Source: Sphingomonas sp. PP-CE-3G-477 (lineage in GTDB: Bacteria > Pseudomonadota > Alphaproteobacteria > Sphingomonadales > Sphingomonadaceae). From it: a stretch of DNA of 64,000 nt. A model generated the notes under the pieces. The model saw nothing but the letters and a program-made list of their open reading frames with translations. It had not been told where the DNA came from and searched no databases. Shown in pieces: positions 9,137 through 17,414 of the stretch (within the stretch, counting starts at the first letter, position 1; each line of letters begins with the position of its first letter). A program made the translations under genes and the position numbers. Location: positions 62,001 through 126,000 of the forward strand of contig NZ_QAOF01000009.1 of NCBI RefSeq assembly GCF_003050745.1. The letters are read 5' to 3'.

Positions 9137-9916
9137 ATGATGCTAGCCGAACGCCAGCCCGCGACTGATGTCCTCGCGCCGCCCCTTGCCGTGCCTGACG
9201 CCGTGAGCCTTTTCTTCGATTTCGACGGGACGCTCGTCGATCTTGCCGCGACGCCGGATGCGGTCGTGGTGAGCCAGATGCTGCTCGATACGCTCGATAC
9301 GCTCGCCGAGCGCTTCCCCGGTCGCGTCGCGATCATCAGCGGGCGCTCGATCGCGCAGCTCGACGCGATGCTCGGCCGCCACGCACATCTGTTCGCGGTC
9401 GCGGGCAGCCACGGCGCCGAGACGCGTACGCCCGACGACGGCCATGTCGCCGCCGAACGCCCCGCTTCGCTCGAAGCCGCCGCCAACTCGTTCCGCGACT
9501 TCGCCGACGCCAACGGGCTCGTCTACGAAGCCAAGAGCCTTGGCGCCGGGCTGCATTACCGGATGGCGCCGGACTTCGAACCCGCCGCGGTCCGCCTCGC
9601 CGAAGACCTCGCCGCCACGCACGGCCTCACGCTCCAGCGCGGCAAGATGATGGTCGAGCTGCGTACCCCTGGCGACAAGGGCGCGGCGCTGCGCGACCTG
9701 ATCACGGCACCGGCGATGGTGGGGAGCGTACCGTATTTCTTCGGCGACGACGTTACCGACGAGGACGGGTTCGAGGCCGCACGCGACCTTGGCGGGGCGG
9801 GCGTGCTGATCGGCGAGCAACGGCCTACCGCCGCCACCTACCGCCTGAACGACGTTGCCGCACTTCGCGACTGGATTGCTGCCATATTGGAAACACCCAT
9901 GTTGGAAACACGATGA
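9137..9916 (+). CDS. otsB: Trehalose-6-phosphate phosphatase
   Basis: 259 residues, HAD superfamily. Motif I FFDFDGTLVDLAATPD (about 30-45) contains the nucleophile and acid/base aspartates. Motif II is IISGRS, and FFGDDVTDEDGFEA near residue 205 is the HAD motif IV typical of OtsB. It hydrolyses trehalose-6-phosphate, made by OtsA, to trehalose in the cytoplasm. The start at 9137 follows the repeats; translation upstream of it would read repeat sequence. Its stop overlaps the GH15 gene start (ATGA). The operon otsB-GH15-otsA suggests osmotic/desiccation protection. Confidence 0.95.
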   Translation: MMLAERQPATDVLAPPLAVPDAVSLFFDFDGTLVDLAATPDAVVVSQMLLDTLDTLAERFPGRVAIISGRSIAQLDAMLGRHAHLFAVAGSHGAETRTPDDGHVAAERPASLEAAANSFRDFADANGLVYEAKSLGAGLHYRMAPDFEPAAVRLAEDLAATHGLTLQRGKMMVELRTPGDKGAALRDLITAPAMVGSVPYFFGDDVTDEDGFEAARDLGGAGVLIGEQRPTAATYRLNDVAALRDWIAAILETPMLETR

Positions 9917-11709
9917 CCGCACCTACCCAAAAAGCCGACATGAACCTGTGGCCGATCGGCAATTGCCAGGTCTCCGCGCTGATCGACAAGACCGGCACGT
10001 TCGTCTGGGGCTGCGTGCCCCGCGTCGATGGCGACCCGGCGTTCTGCGCGCTGCTTGGCGGCGATGCGCCCAAGACCGGGTTCTGGGCGATCGAACTCGA
10101 GGGCGGTGCGAAAACCACGCAGGCCTATATCCGCAATACGCCGATCCTGGTGACGCGGCATGAGGACGAGGCGGGCAACGCGGTCGAAGTGATCGATTTC
10201 TGCCCGCGCTTCGTCCGCGAAGGGCGGACCTATCGCCCGACCAGCTTCGTCCGGATCGTCAAGCCGGTCGCGGGCTCGCCGCGCATTCGCGTTCGGATGC
10301 GGGTCGCGACGAACTGGGGGAAGCCGACCGAGCACACGCAGGGTTCGAACCATATCCGCTTCCTGATGGACGACCAAACGCTGCGGCTGACCACCGATGC
10401 GCCGGTCGGGCATATCGTCGGCGAGAACTGGTTCCGGCTCGAGCGCCAGATGCACCTGTTCCTCGGCCCCGACGAGAGTTTCGCGGGCGTGCTGCACGAG
10501 GCGGCCGAGGCGATGTTGTCGCGGACCAAGGACGAGTGGCGACACTGGGTGCGCGGGCTCGCGACGCCGGTCGAGTGGCAGGACGTCGTCATCCGCGCGG
10601 CGATCACGCTGAAACTGTGCCAGCACGAGGAGACCGGCGCGATCGTCGCCGCGCTCACCACCTCGATCCCCGAGCATGAGGGCTCGGAGCGCAACTGGGA
10701 CTATCGCTACTGCTGGATCCGCGACGCCTATTATACCGTGCAGGCGCTCAACCGCCTGGGTGCACTGGACGTGCTCGAAGGCTATCTCGAATATCTGCGC
10801 AACATCGTCGATGCGTCGAAGGGCGGCCATGTCCAGCCGCTCTACGGTGTCGGCGGCGAGGCGACGCTGATCGAGCGGATCGAGAGCGACCCGCCCGGCT
10901 ATCGCGGGATGGGCCCGGTCCGCGTCGGCAACCAGGCGTACGAGCAAATCCAGCACGACGCGTACGGCCAGATCATCCTGTCCGACGTCCAGGCGTTCTT
11001 CGACAAGCGGCTGTTCCGGATGTCGAGCGAGGAGGATTTCAAGAGCCTAGAACTGGTCGGCGACCGCGCGTGGGAGACGTACGACAAGCCCGACGCGGGG
11101 CTGTGGGAGCTACGGACCAAGGCGCACGTTCACACCTATTCGGCGGCGATGTGCTGGGCGGCGTGTGACCGGCTCGCCAACGCAGCGGAGGTTCTCGGGC
11201 TCGAGGATCGCCGGACGTTCTGGGAGGAGCGTGCCAACACGATCCGCACGACGATCGAGCAATCGGCGTGGCGCGAGGATACGCAGCGTATCTCGGCGAC
11301 GTTCGGTGGCGACGATCTCGATGCGAGCCTGATCCAGCTGCTCGACCTGCGCTTCTTCGCGCCGGACGATCCGCGATTCCAGTCGACGCTCAAGGCGGTC
11401 GAGGAGGGTCTGCGCCGCGGCAGCCACATGCTGCGCTATGCGACCGAGGACGATTTCGGCCTGCCGCACACCGCGTTCAACGTGTGCACCTTCTGGCTGA
11501 TCGAGGCGCTGCATGCGACCGGCCGGACCGCCGACGCCCGCGCGCTGTTCGACGAGATGGTCGCGCGCCGTACGCCGGCCGGGCTGCTGTCGGAGGATAT
11601 CGACCCGAATACCGGCGAGCTGTGGGGCAATTATCCGCAAACCTATTCGCTGGTGGGGCTGATCAACTGCGCGGTCCTGCTCAGCAAGCCGTGGAGTGCC
11701 GTCCGATGA
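9913..11709 (+). CDS. Glycoside hydrolase family 15 protein (glucoamylase/trehalase-like)
   Basis: 598 residues. The N-terminal beta-sandwich domain starts with the family-typical IGNCQVSALIDKTGTFVWGC. The catalytic (alpha/alpha)6 barrel begins near residue 225 with ERNWDYRYCWIRDA (about 255-268), the hallmark of bacterial GH15 proteins. There is no signal peptide, so it is probably cytoplasmic. GH15 members hydrolyse alpha-glucosides from the non-reducing end, and some actinobacterial members are trehalases. Being overlapped on both sides by otsB and otsA (ATGA junctions) makes trehalose or a trehalose-derived glucan the likeliest substrate, which is inference from context. Confidence 0.88.
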   Translation: MTAPTQKADMNLWPIGNCQVSALIDKTGTFVWGCVPRVDGDPAFCALLGGDAPKTGFWAIELEGGAKTTQAYIRNTPILVTRHEDEAGNAVEVIDFCPRFVREGRTYRPTSFVRIVKPVAGSPRIRVRMRVATNWGKPTEHTQGSNHIRFLMDDQTLRLTTDAPVGHIVGENWFRLERQMHLFLGPDESFAGVLHEAAEAMLSRTKDEWRHWVRGLATPVEWQDVVIRAAITLKLCQHEETGAIVAALTTSIPEHEGSERNWDYRYCWIRDAYYTVQALNRLGALDVLEGYLEYLRNIVDASKGGHVQPLYGVGGEATLIERIESDPPGYRGMGPVRVGNQAYEQIQHDAYGQIILSDVQAFFDKRLFRMSSEEDFKSLELVGDRAWETYDKPDAGLWELRTKAHVHTYSAAMCWAACDRLANAAEVLGLEDRRTFWEERANTIRTTIEQSAWREDTQRISATFGGDDLDASLIQLLDLRFFAPDDPRFQSTLKAVEEGLRRGSHMLRYATEDDFGLPHTAFNVCTFWLIEALHATGRTADARALFDEMVARRTPAGLLSEDIDPNTGELWGNYPQTYSLVGLINCAVLLSKPWSAVR

Positions 11710-13094
11710 GCCGCCTCGTCGTCATCTCGAACCGCGTCCAGTCCGTCGACGCGCCTTCCGGCAACCAGGGCGGCCTCGCGGTCGCGCTGCTTGCCGCACT
11801 CCGCGAAAAGGGCGGCGTGTGGTTCGGCTGGTCGGGGTCGACCACCGAGACTTTCACCGGGCACATCAATTTCCAGCAGGGCAAGGGCGTCACCACCGCG
11901 ACGATCGACCTCGAAGAGCAGGATTTCGACGAATATTATAATGGCTATGCGAACCGGACCTTGTGGCCGCTGTTCCATTACCGGATCGACCTGACCGAGT
12001 TCGAACGCGATTTCTCAAGCGGCTACGCGCGGGTGAACAAACGGTTTGCGGAAACGGTGCTGCCGCTGATCGAGCCCGAGGACTTGGTGTGGGTCCACGA
12101 CTATCATCACGTCCCGCTCGGGCAGGAACTGCGCAAGCTCGGTGTGGAGAACAAGATCGGGTTCTTCCTCCACATCCCGTGGCCGCCGATGGCGATGCTG
12201 CTGTCGCTACCGAGCCACCGCGCGCTGGTCGAATCGATGTTCGCGTACGACGTCATCGGCTTCCAGACGCAGGACTGGCTCGACAGCTTCCTGCATTACG
12301 TGACGAGCCAGCTCGACGGCGTGGTCGGCGAGGATGGTTGGGTGACGGTCGGTGATCGCACGATCAAGGCGATCACAACGCCGATCGGGATCGAGACCGC
12401 GGACTTCGAGAAGTCGGCGAACAGCGACGCGGCGCGGCATGCCAAGGAGCGGATGTACATGTCCGCGACCGGCCGCAGCCTGATCGTCGGGGTCGACCGG
12501 CTCGATTATTCGAAGGGGCTGGCCGAGCGGTTCGCCGGATACGAGCGGTTCCTGGGGTCACATCCGGATCGGCGTGGGCTGGTCTACATGCTCCAGATCG
12601 CGCCGCCTTCGCGCGAGAAGGTGGATACCTATCAGGAGATTCGCGCGAACCTCGATTCGATGTCGGGGCGGATCAATGGCGAATATTCGGACATCGACTG
12701 GACGCCGATCCGCTACGTCAATCAGGGCTTCCCGCGGGATGTATTGGCGGGAATCTACCGTGCGGCACGGGTCGGACTGGTAACGCCGTTGCGCGATGGG
12801 ATGAACCTGGTCGCGAAGGAATACGTCGCGGCGCAGGATCCGGAGGATCCTGGCGTGCTGGTGCTCTCGCATTTCGCGGGTGCGGCGACTCAGCTGAAGG
12901 ATGCGGTGCTGGTCAATCCGTACAGCCCCGAGGAGATGTCCGACGCGATCGACCGGGCGCTGAAGATGCCGCTGGCCGAGCGGAAGGAACGCTGGGAGAA
13001 GCTGATCGACAACGTCCGGAAGGAGGACGTGATGTGGTGGTGCGAGCTGTTCATCACTGCGCTCGAGGCAGTGCCGGAGCACGTCGAGGCCTGA
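11706..13094 (+). CDS. otsA: Alpha,alpha-trehalose-phosphate synthase (UDP-forming)
   Basis: 462 residues, GT20. It joins UDP-glucose and glucose-6-phosphate to trehalose-6-phosphate. Visible motifs: N-terminal VISNRV and the GNQGGLAVAL loop (about residues 5-30), VWHDYHH acceptor-site motif (about 125), GVDRLDYSKGL (about 262), and the donor-binding TPLRDGMNLVAKEYVA near residue 360. ATG 11706 overlaps the preceding stop (ATGA) and begins the canonical N-terminus. Trehalose synthesis and hydrolysis are thus encoded together, allowing turnover. Confidence 0.96.
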   Translation: MSRLVVISNRVQSVDAPSGNQGGLAVALLAALREKGGVWFGWSGSTTETFTGHINFQQGKGVTTATIDLEEQDFDEYYNGYANRTLWPLFHYRIDLTEFERDFSSGYARVNKRFAETVLPLIEPEDLVWVHDYHHVPLGQELRKLGVENKIGFFLHIPWPPMAMLLSLPSHRALVESMFAYDVIGFQTQDWLDSFLHYVTSQLDGVVGEDGWVTVGDRTIKAITTPIGIETADFEKSANSDAARHAKERMYMSATGRSLIVGVDRLDYSKGLAERFAGYERFLGSHPDRRGLVYMLQIAPPSREKVDTYQEIRANLDSMSGRINGEYSDIDWTPIRYVNQGFPRDVLAGIYRAARVGLVTPLRDGMNLVAKEYVAAQDPEDPGVLVLSHFAGAATQLKDAVLVNPYSPEEMSDAIDRALKMPLAERKERWEKLIDNVRKEDVMWWCELFITALEAVPEHVEA

Positions 13095-13116
13095 CGGTCA
13101 CGAGGCCCTCCAGTTT

Positions 13117-13212
13117 CGTCATCCCCGCGGAGGCGGGGACCCATAATCTAGGCCGGAGCGCCTCTATCGCGCCGCTAGCCAGTATGGGTTCCCGCTTCCG
13201 CGGAAATGACGA
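13117..13212. repeat. Palindromic element, family A (second copy)
   Basis: The arms cgtcatccccgcggaggcgg and tcccgcttccgcggaaatgac are inverted copies. It lies between the convergent otsA and MscS-type genes, where it could serve as a bidirectional terminator hairpin (inference). Confidence 0.8.
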
Positions 13213-13218
13213 CGGTGG

Positions 13219-14316
13219 TTAGAGCGGACTGTTTGCTGAGCCGCGGCTCACCGGGTCGGGCGCCATCAGCAGGCGGTTGCGTGGGATGGCTTCGGGCATT
13301 TCCTCGCGGATATACTTCAGCAACGCTTCTCGCACATCACATCGCAGATCGAACGCGATCGCCGCGTCCTTGGCGGTCATCAGCCCGCGCAGTTCGATAC
13401 AGTCCGTCTTCACGTCGGTCACCTGGAGGTTGTAGAACCGCTTGTCCCAGCGCGGATTGGACGTGACGATCTCGCCCAGTTTCTCCCGCAGACGCGGCAC
13501 GTCCGCGGACGGGTCTAGATACCAGAACACCGACCCCATCAACTGGCTCGTCTCGCGCGTCCAGTTCTGGAAGCTCTGTTCGAGGAACTTCGACACCGGC
13601 ACGACGAGGCGGCGCTCGTCCCAGATCTTGATGACCACGAACGTCAGGTTGATCTGCTCGACGCGCCCCCATTCGCCGTCGACGATCAGCACGTCGTCGA
13701 TCCGGATCGGTTCGGTGAACGCCATCTGCACGCCGGCGATCAGGTTCTTCAGCGCGGGCTGTGCGGCGGCACCGACGACGAGGCCGGCGATACCGGCGGA
13801 CGCCATCAGCGTGACGCCGATCGAGCGGATGCCGGGGACGCTGAGCAGCATCAGGCAGACGCTGACGAAGATGATGAAGAACGTCCCGATGCGTCCGAGA
13901 ATGGCGGCACGGGTGCGCTTGCGGCGGGCGCGGAGATTGTCCTCGACCGAGATGTCGGCGCGGATCTCGATCACGTCCTGGAATGCGCGCAGCGCGGCGA
14001 CCGCGAGCCAGCCGAGCAGAGCGGGGACAAGGAAGCCGAGCAACTGCTTCCACAGATCCTCGATGTCGTTGTCCATAGGCAGTATCCGCGCGACGAACGC
14101 GACCGCGACCGAAACGAACACCGCGCGGAGCGGACGGCGGACGCGCGCGAGGACGAGACCGTCGGTCTTGGCGGTCGAGCGGCGCTGGGCATGGCCGCCG
14201 ATTCGCATCGTCAGCCAGTGCGCGACCAGCGCGACGAGGACGGCCGCCGAGACGACGGCGACGCTCTCCAGCCAGACCCATTCGGGGGGTATGTGGAGCG
14301 ATCTGAACATGCGCAT
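13219..14316 (-). CDS. MscS-family mechanosensitive ion channel
   Basis: 365 residues, inner membrane. Several N-terminal helices (about 15-40, 65-85, 100-120, 145-175) are followed by the pore-lining glycine/alanine-rich helix TLMASAGIAGLVVGAAAQPALKN (split here as TLMASAGIAGLVVG plus AAAQPALKN, about 178-200). The MscS beta domain (GVQMAFTEPIRIDDVL, then RVEQINLTFVVIKIWDERR) and a cytoplasmic alpha/beta domain follow. It would open under membrane tension to release osmolytes during hypo-osmotic shock, which fits the neighbouring trehalose operon. It is transcribed toward otsA. Confidence 0.93.
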   Translation of the reverse strand: MRMFRSLHIPPEWVWLESVAVVSAAVLVALVAHWLTMRIGGHAQRRSTAKTDGLVLARVRRPLRAVFVSVAVAFVARILPMDNDIEDLWKQLLGFLVPALLGWLAVAALRAFQDVIEIRADISVEDNLRARRKRTRAAILGRIGTFFIIFVSVCLMLLSVPGIRSIGVTLMASAGIAGLVVGAAAQPALKNLIAGVQMAFTEPIRIDDVLIVDGEWGRVEQINLTFVVIKIWDERRLVVPVSKFLEQSFQNWTRETSQLMGSVFWYLDPSADVPRLREKLGEIVTSNPRWDKRFYNLQVTDVKTDCIELRGLMTAKDAAIAFDLRCDVREALLKYIREEMPEAIPRNRLLMAPDPVSRGSANSPL

Positions 14317-14400
14317 GTTAGCGCAACGGTTGGGTGGGCGCGCGAGTTCCGCTGCAGTGCAGCATTTTGCTCATTAGACTAGGATTGACCACCGGACAGT

Positions 14401-14507
14401 CACCACCCCGGCGAAGGCCGGGGCCCAATTGGGAAGGTCGCAGTAACGGCGGACTGCGCATCGTTACAGCCGTCCCCCAATTGGGCCCCGGCCTTCGCCG
14501 GGGTGGT
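14401..14507. repeat. Palindromic element, family B (second copy)
   Basis: The arms caccaccccggcgaaggccg and cggccttcgccggggtggt flank about 65 bp. It occupies most of the 273 bp divergent region between the MscS gene and the MFS pump operon. Confidence 0.85.
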
Positions 14508-14589
14508 CTGCTGATTTGATTCGCGTTGCCTACCGTCGAAAGCGTTCCTGGATGACGCCCCGCCCCGATCATGCCAGAACCGCCCAACC

Positions 14590-16248
14590 ATGATCGCCCA
14601 GAGAATCAGACACTTCCTGAGCGAAGAGGACTGGCAGTTCGCCGAGCACGAACGCCCTGTCCTCCCCGGCTCCCCCGGTTCGCCGCTGCATCCGAGACAC
14701 CGCCAGATCGCCTATGCGCTAATCGGCATCCTGCTCGGGCTGACGGTCGGCTTCGGCAACGCGCTCATCAGCGCCAACACGTACACACTGCAGGGCGCGC
14801 TCGGGCTCGATCCGGCGGAGATCGCGTGGCTGCCGACGGTCTACGTCATGACCAACGTCAGCATAAACCTGCTGATGATCAAGTTCCGCGCCCAGTTCGG
14901 GCTGCGGCCGTTCGCGATGATCTTCCTGATCCTCTACGTGCTGATCACGCTCGCGCATCTGTTCGTCCACGGCTTCTGGACCGCAATCGCTGTCCGCGCG
15001 ATCAGCGGGATGGCGGGCGCGGCGCTGAGCAGCCTGTGCCTCTATTACGTGATGCAGTCGCTCCCCGCGAAATGGCGGTTGAAGGCCGTCGTGCTCGGCA
15101 TCGGCATTCCGCAATGCGCGACGCCGCTCGCCCGCCTGTTCTCGCCGGACCTGCTGGCGATGTCGCAGTGGCGGACGCTGTACCTGTTCGAACTCGGACT
15201 CGCGCTGCTGTCGCTCGCCGCGGTCGCCGCGCTGCGCCTCCCGCCGACGACGCGGAGCAAGGCGTTCGAACCGCTCGACTTCCTGACCTTCGTGCTGTTC
15301 GCCGGCTCGACCGCGCTGTTCGCCGCGGTGCTCGGGCTCGGGCGGATCGTGTGGTGGACCAACGCGCCGTGGATCGGTTGGGCGCTGATCGTCGCGATCC
15401 CGATGTTCGCCGCCGCGATCGTCGTCGAGCATCACCGCGCCAACCCGCTGCTTAACACCCGTTGGCTCGGCAGCGCCGACATCGTCCGCTTCACGATCGT
15501 CATCGTCATGGCGCGGATCGTGCTGTCAGAGCAGACCTACGCGTCGGTCGGGCTGCTGACGGTATTGGGCCAGAACAACGACCAGCTCGTGCCGTTCTTC
15601 CTGATCATCTTCGTCGCGTCGGTCGCCGGCGTGATCGCGAGCGCGGTGACCTTGGACGTCGAGCGGCTCGGCCACCCGATCATGCTGGCGATCGGCCTGG
15701 TCGCGGTGGCGGCGTGGTTCGATTCCTACGCGACCAGCCTGACGCGCGCGCCGCAGATGTACGTGACGCAGGCGATCATCGGCTTCTCCGCGACGTTCTT
15801 CCTCGGGCCCGCGCTGCTGTTCGGGATGACCCGTGCGCTGAAGGAAGGCGCCGGCCACATCATCAGCTTCATCGCGCTGTTCGGGATCATCAACTCGCTC
15901 GGCGGGCTCGGCGGCACCGCATTGCTCGGCAGCTACCAGGTGATCCGCGAGAAGGCGAACAGCGTGGCGTTGGTCCAGCAGATCTCGCCGACCGACCCGA
16001 TCGTGACGCAGCGCATCGCCGCCGGTGGCGCCGCGGTCAGCCGGGTGATCGTCGATCCGACCCTGCGCAACGCCGAGGGCGCCGCGATCCTCTCGCAAAC
16101 CACGACGCGCGAGGCGAACGTGCTTGCGTATGACGACGTCTTCCGGTTGATCGCGGTGCTTGCCGGCGGGACGTTCGGGTATCTGCTGTTCCTGCTGGCG
16201 AGACGCGCGCGACGCGAGAGACGGGCGCGGCTGGAGGGGACGACATGA
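14590..16248 (+). CDS. DHA2/EmrB-like MFS efflux transporter
   Basis: 552 residues, inner membrane with about 14 predicted helices. A hydrophilic N-terminal tail of about 45 residues precedes the first helix. The C-terminal region contains a long periplasmic-type loop (about 440-500) before the last helix (LIAVLAGGTFGYLLFLLA). Proton-driven drug:H+ antiport through a tripartite pump is the family role. It overlaps the EmrA-like adaptor gene (ATGA at 16245) and is followed by an outer-membrane factor, so all three pump parts are present. The exported compounds are unknown. Confidence 0.87.
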   Translation: MIAQRIRHFLSEEDWQFAEHERPVLPGSPGSPLHPRHRQIAYALIGILLGLTVGFGNALISANTYTLQGALGLDPAEIAWLPTVYVMTNVSINLLMIKFRAQFGLRPFAMIFLILYVLITLAHLFVHGFWTAIAVRAISGMAGAALSSLCLYYVMQSLPAKWRLKAVVLGIGIPQCATPLARLFSPDLLAMSQWRTLYLFELGLALLSLAAVAALRLPPTTRSKAFEPLDFLTFVLFAGSTALFAAVLGLGRIVWWTNAPWIGWALIVAIPMFAAAIVVEHHRANPLLNTRWLGSADIVRFTIVIVMARIVLSEQTYASVGLLTVLGQNNDQLVPFFLIIFVASVAGVIASAVTLDVERLGHPIMLAIGLVAVAAWFDSYATSLTRAPQMYVTQAIIGFSATFFLGPALLFGMTRALKEGAGHIISFIALFGIINSLGGLGGTALLGSYQVIREKANSVALVQQISPTDPIVTQRIAAGGAAVSRVIVDPTLRNAEGAAILSQTTTREANVLAYDDVFRLIAVLAGGTFGYLLFLLARRARRERRARLEGTT

Positions 16249-17414
16249 GCGACGCACGCAGCCCGGTGGCCGAGGGGCCGGCGACCGAAGAAAAGCAGGC
16301 GGAGGTGGCCGCGACGACCGCTGCACCCGCTGTGCCGGTCACGCCGGTCGGCTCTGGCTGGCGGCCGCAACCGCCCAGCCGCAACGTCATCATCATCATC
16401 GCCCTGCTCGCGATCGCGGGCGTGTGCGCGGTGCTCGCGGCATGGCGCCTGCCCCCGTTCGCGACGAGCTATCAGTCGACCGACAACGCCTATGTCCGCG
16501 GCCGGACGACGGTGATCAGCCCGCAGGTCAGCGGCTATGTGACGCAGGTTCTGGTGCGCGATTTCGCCGATGTGAAGCAGGGCGATCCGCTGGTGAAGAT
16601 CGACGACCGCATCTATCGCCAGCGCGTCGATCAGGCGCAGGCGCAGGTCGATGCGCAGGCCGCGACGCTCGCCAACAGCCGGCAAACGGCCGCCAGCCGC
16701 GAAGCGACGTTCGCGGCGCAGGACGCGGCGGTCGCCAATGCCGAGGCGCAGTTGATGCGCGCGCAGGCCGACATGGCGCGCGTCAATGACCTCGTGACCG
16801 ACGGCTCGGTGTCGCTGCGCGAGCGAGACCAGACGCTGGCGGCGTTGCGCCAGGCGCAGGCACAGGTCCGGCAGGCGAAGGCCGCGCGGGAGATTGCGCG
16901 ACAGGATATCCGCACGGTTGAAGTCGGGCGTGGTGGCCAGCAGGCGGGCGTCTCAGGCGCTGAGGCGGCGCGACAGCTTGCGCGGATCGACCTCGCCAAT
17001 ACCGTGATCCGCGCGCCGGAAACGGGGCGGTTGAGCGAGGTTGGCGTTCGGTTGGGGCAGTATGTGACGGCGGGATCGCAGCTCATGTTCCTGGTGCCGC
17101 CGGAGACGTGGGTGATCGCGAACTTCAAGGAAGCGCAGACGGCCCGGATGGTAGTCGGGCAGCCCGCGTCATTCACGGTCGACGGCTTGGCGAACGCGCG
17201 GCTGACCGGGCATGTGGAGCGGATCTCGCCCGCGGCGGGATCGGAGTTCGCGGTGCTGAAGGCGGATAATGCGACCGGGAATTTCACCAAGGTGCCGCAG
17301 CGGATCGCGGTGCGGATTCGGGTGGATGCGGGGCAGCCGCTGAGTGCACGGTTGCGACCGGGGATGTCGGTGCAGGCTCGAGTGGATACGGCCGGTGGGC
17401 CGGGGGTTCGGTGA
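16245..17414 (+). CDS. EmrA/HlyD-family membrane fusion protein
   Basis: 389 residues. A short alanine-rich cytoplasmic tail is followed by one membrane anchor (about 47-68, VIIIIALLAIAGVCAVLAAW) and STDNAYVRGRTTVISPQVSG, the classical EmrA-type lipoyl motif. A coiled-coil (about 125-225) and a C-terminal beta-barrel follow. It connects the MFS pump to an outer-membrane channel in the periplasm. It overlaps both neighbours, and the TGA stop is shared with the next start region (GTGATG at 17411-17416). Confidence 0.92.
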   Translation: MSDARSPVAEGPATEEKQAEVAATTAAPAVPVTPVGSGWRPQPPSRNVIIIIALLAIAGVCAVLAAWRLPPFATSYQSTDNAYVRGRTTVISPQVSGYVTQVLVRDFADVKQGDPLVKIDDRIYRQRVDQAQAQVDAQAATLANSRQTAASREATFAAQDAAVANAEAQLMRAQADMARVNDLVTDGSVSLRERDQTLAALRQAQAQVRQAKAAREIARQDIRTVEVGRGGQQAGVSGAEAARQLARIDLANTVIRAPETGRLSEVGVRLGQYVTAGSQLMFLVPPETWVIANFKEAQTARMVVGQPASFTVDGLANARLTGHVERISPAAGSEFAVLKADNATGNFTKVPQRIAVRIRVDAGQPLSARLRPGMSVQARVDTAGGPGVR

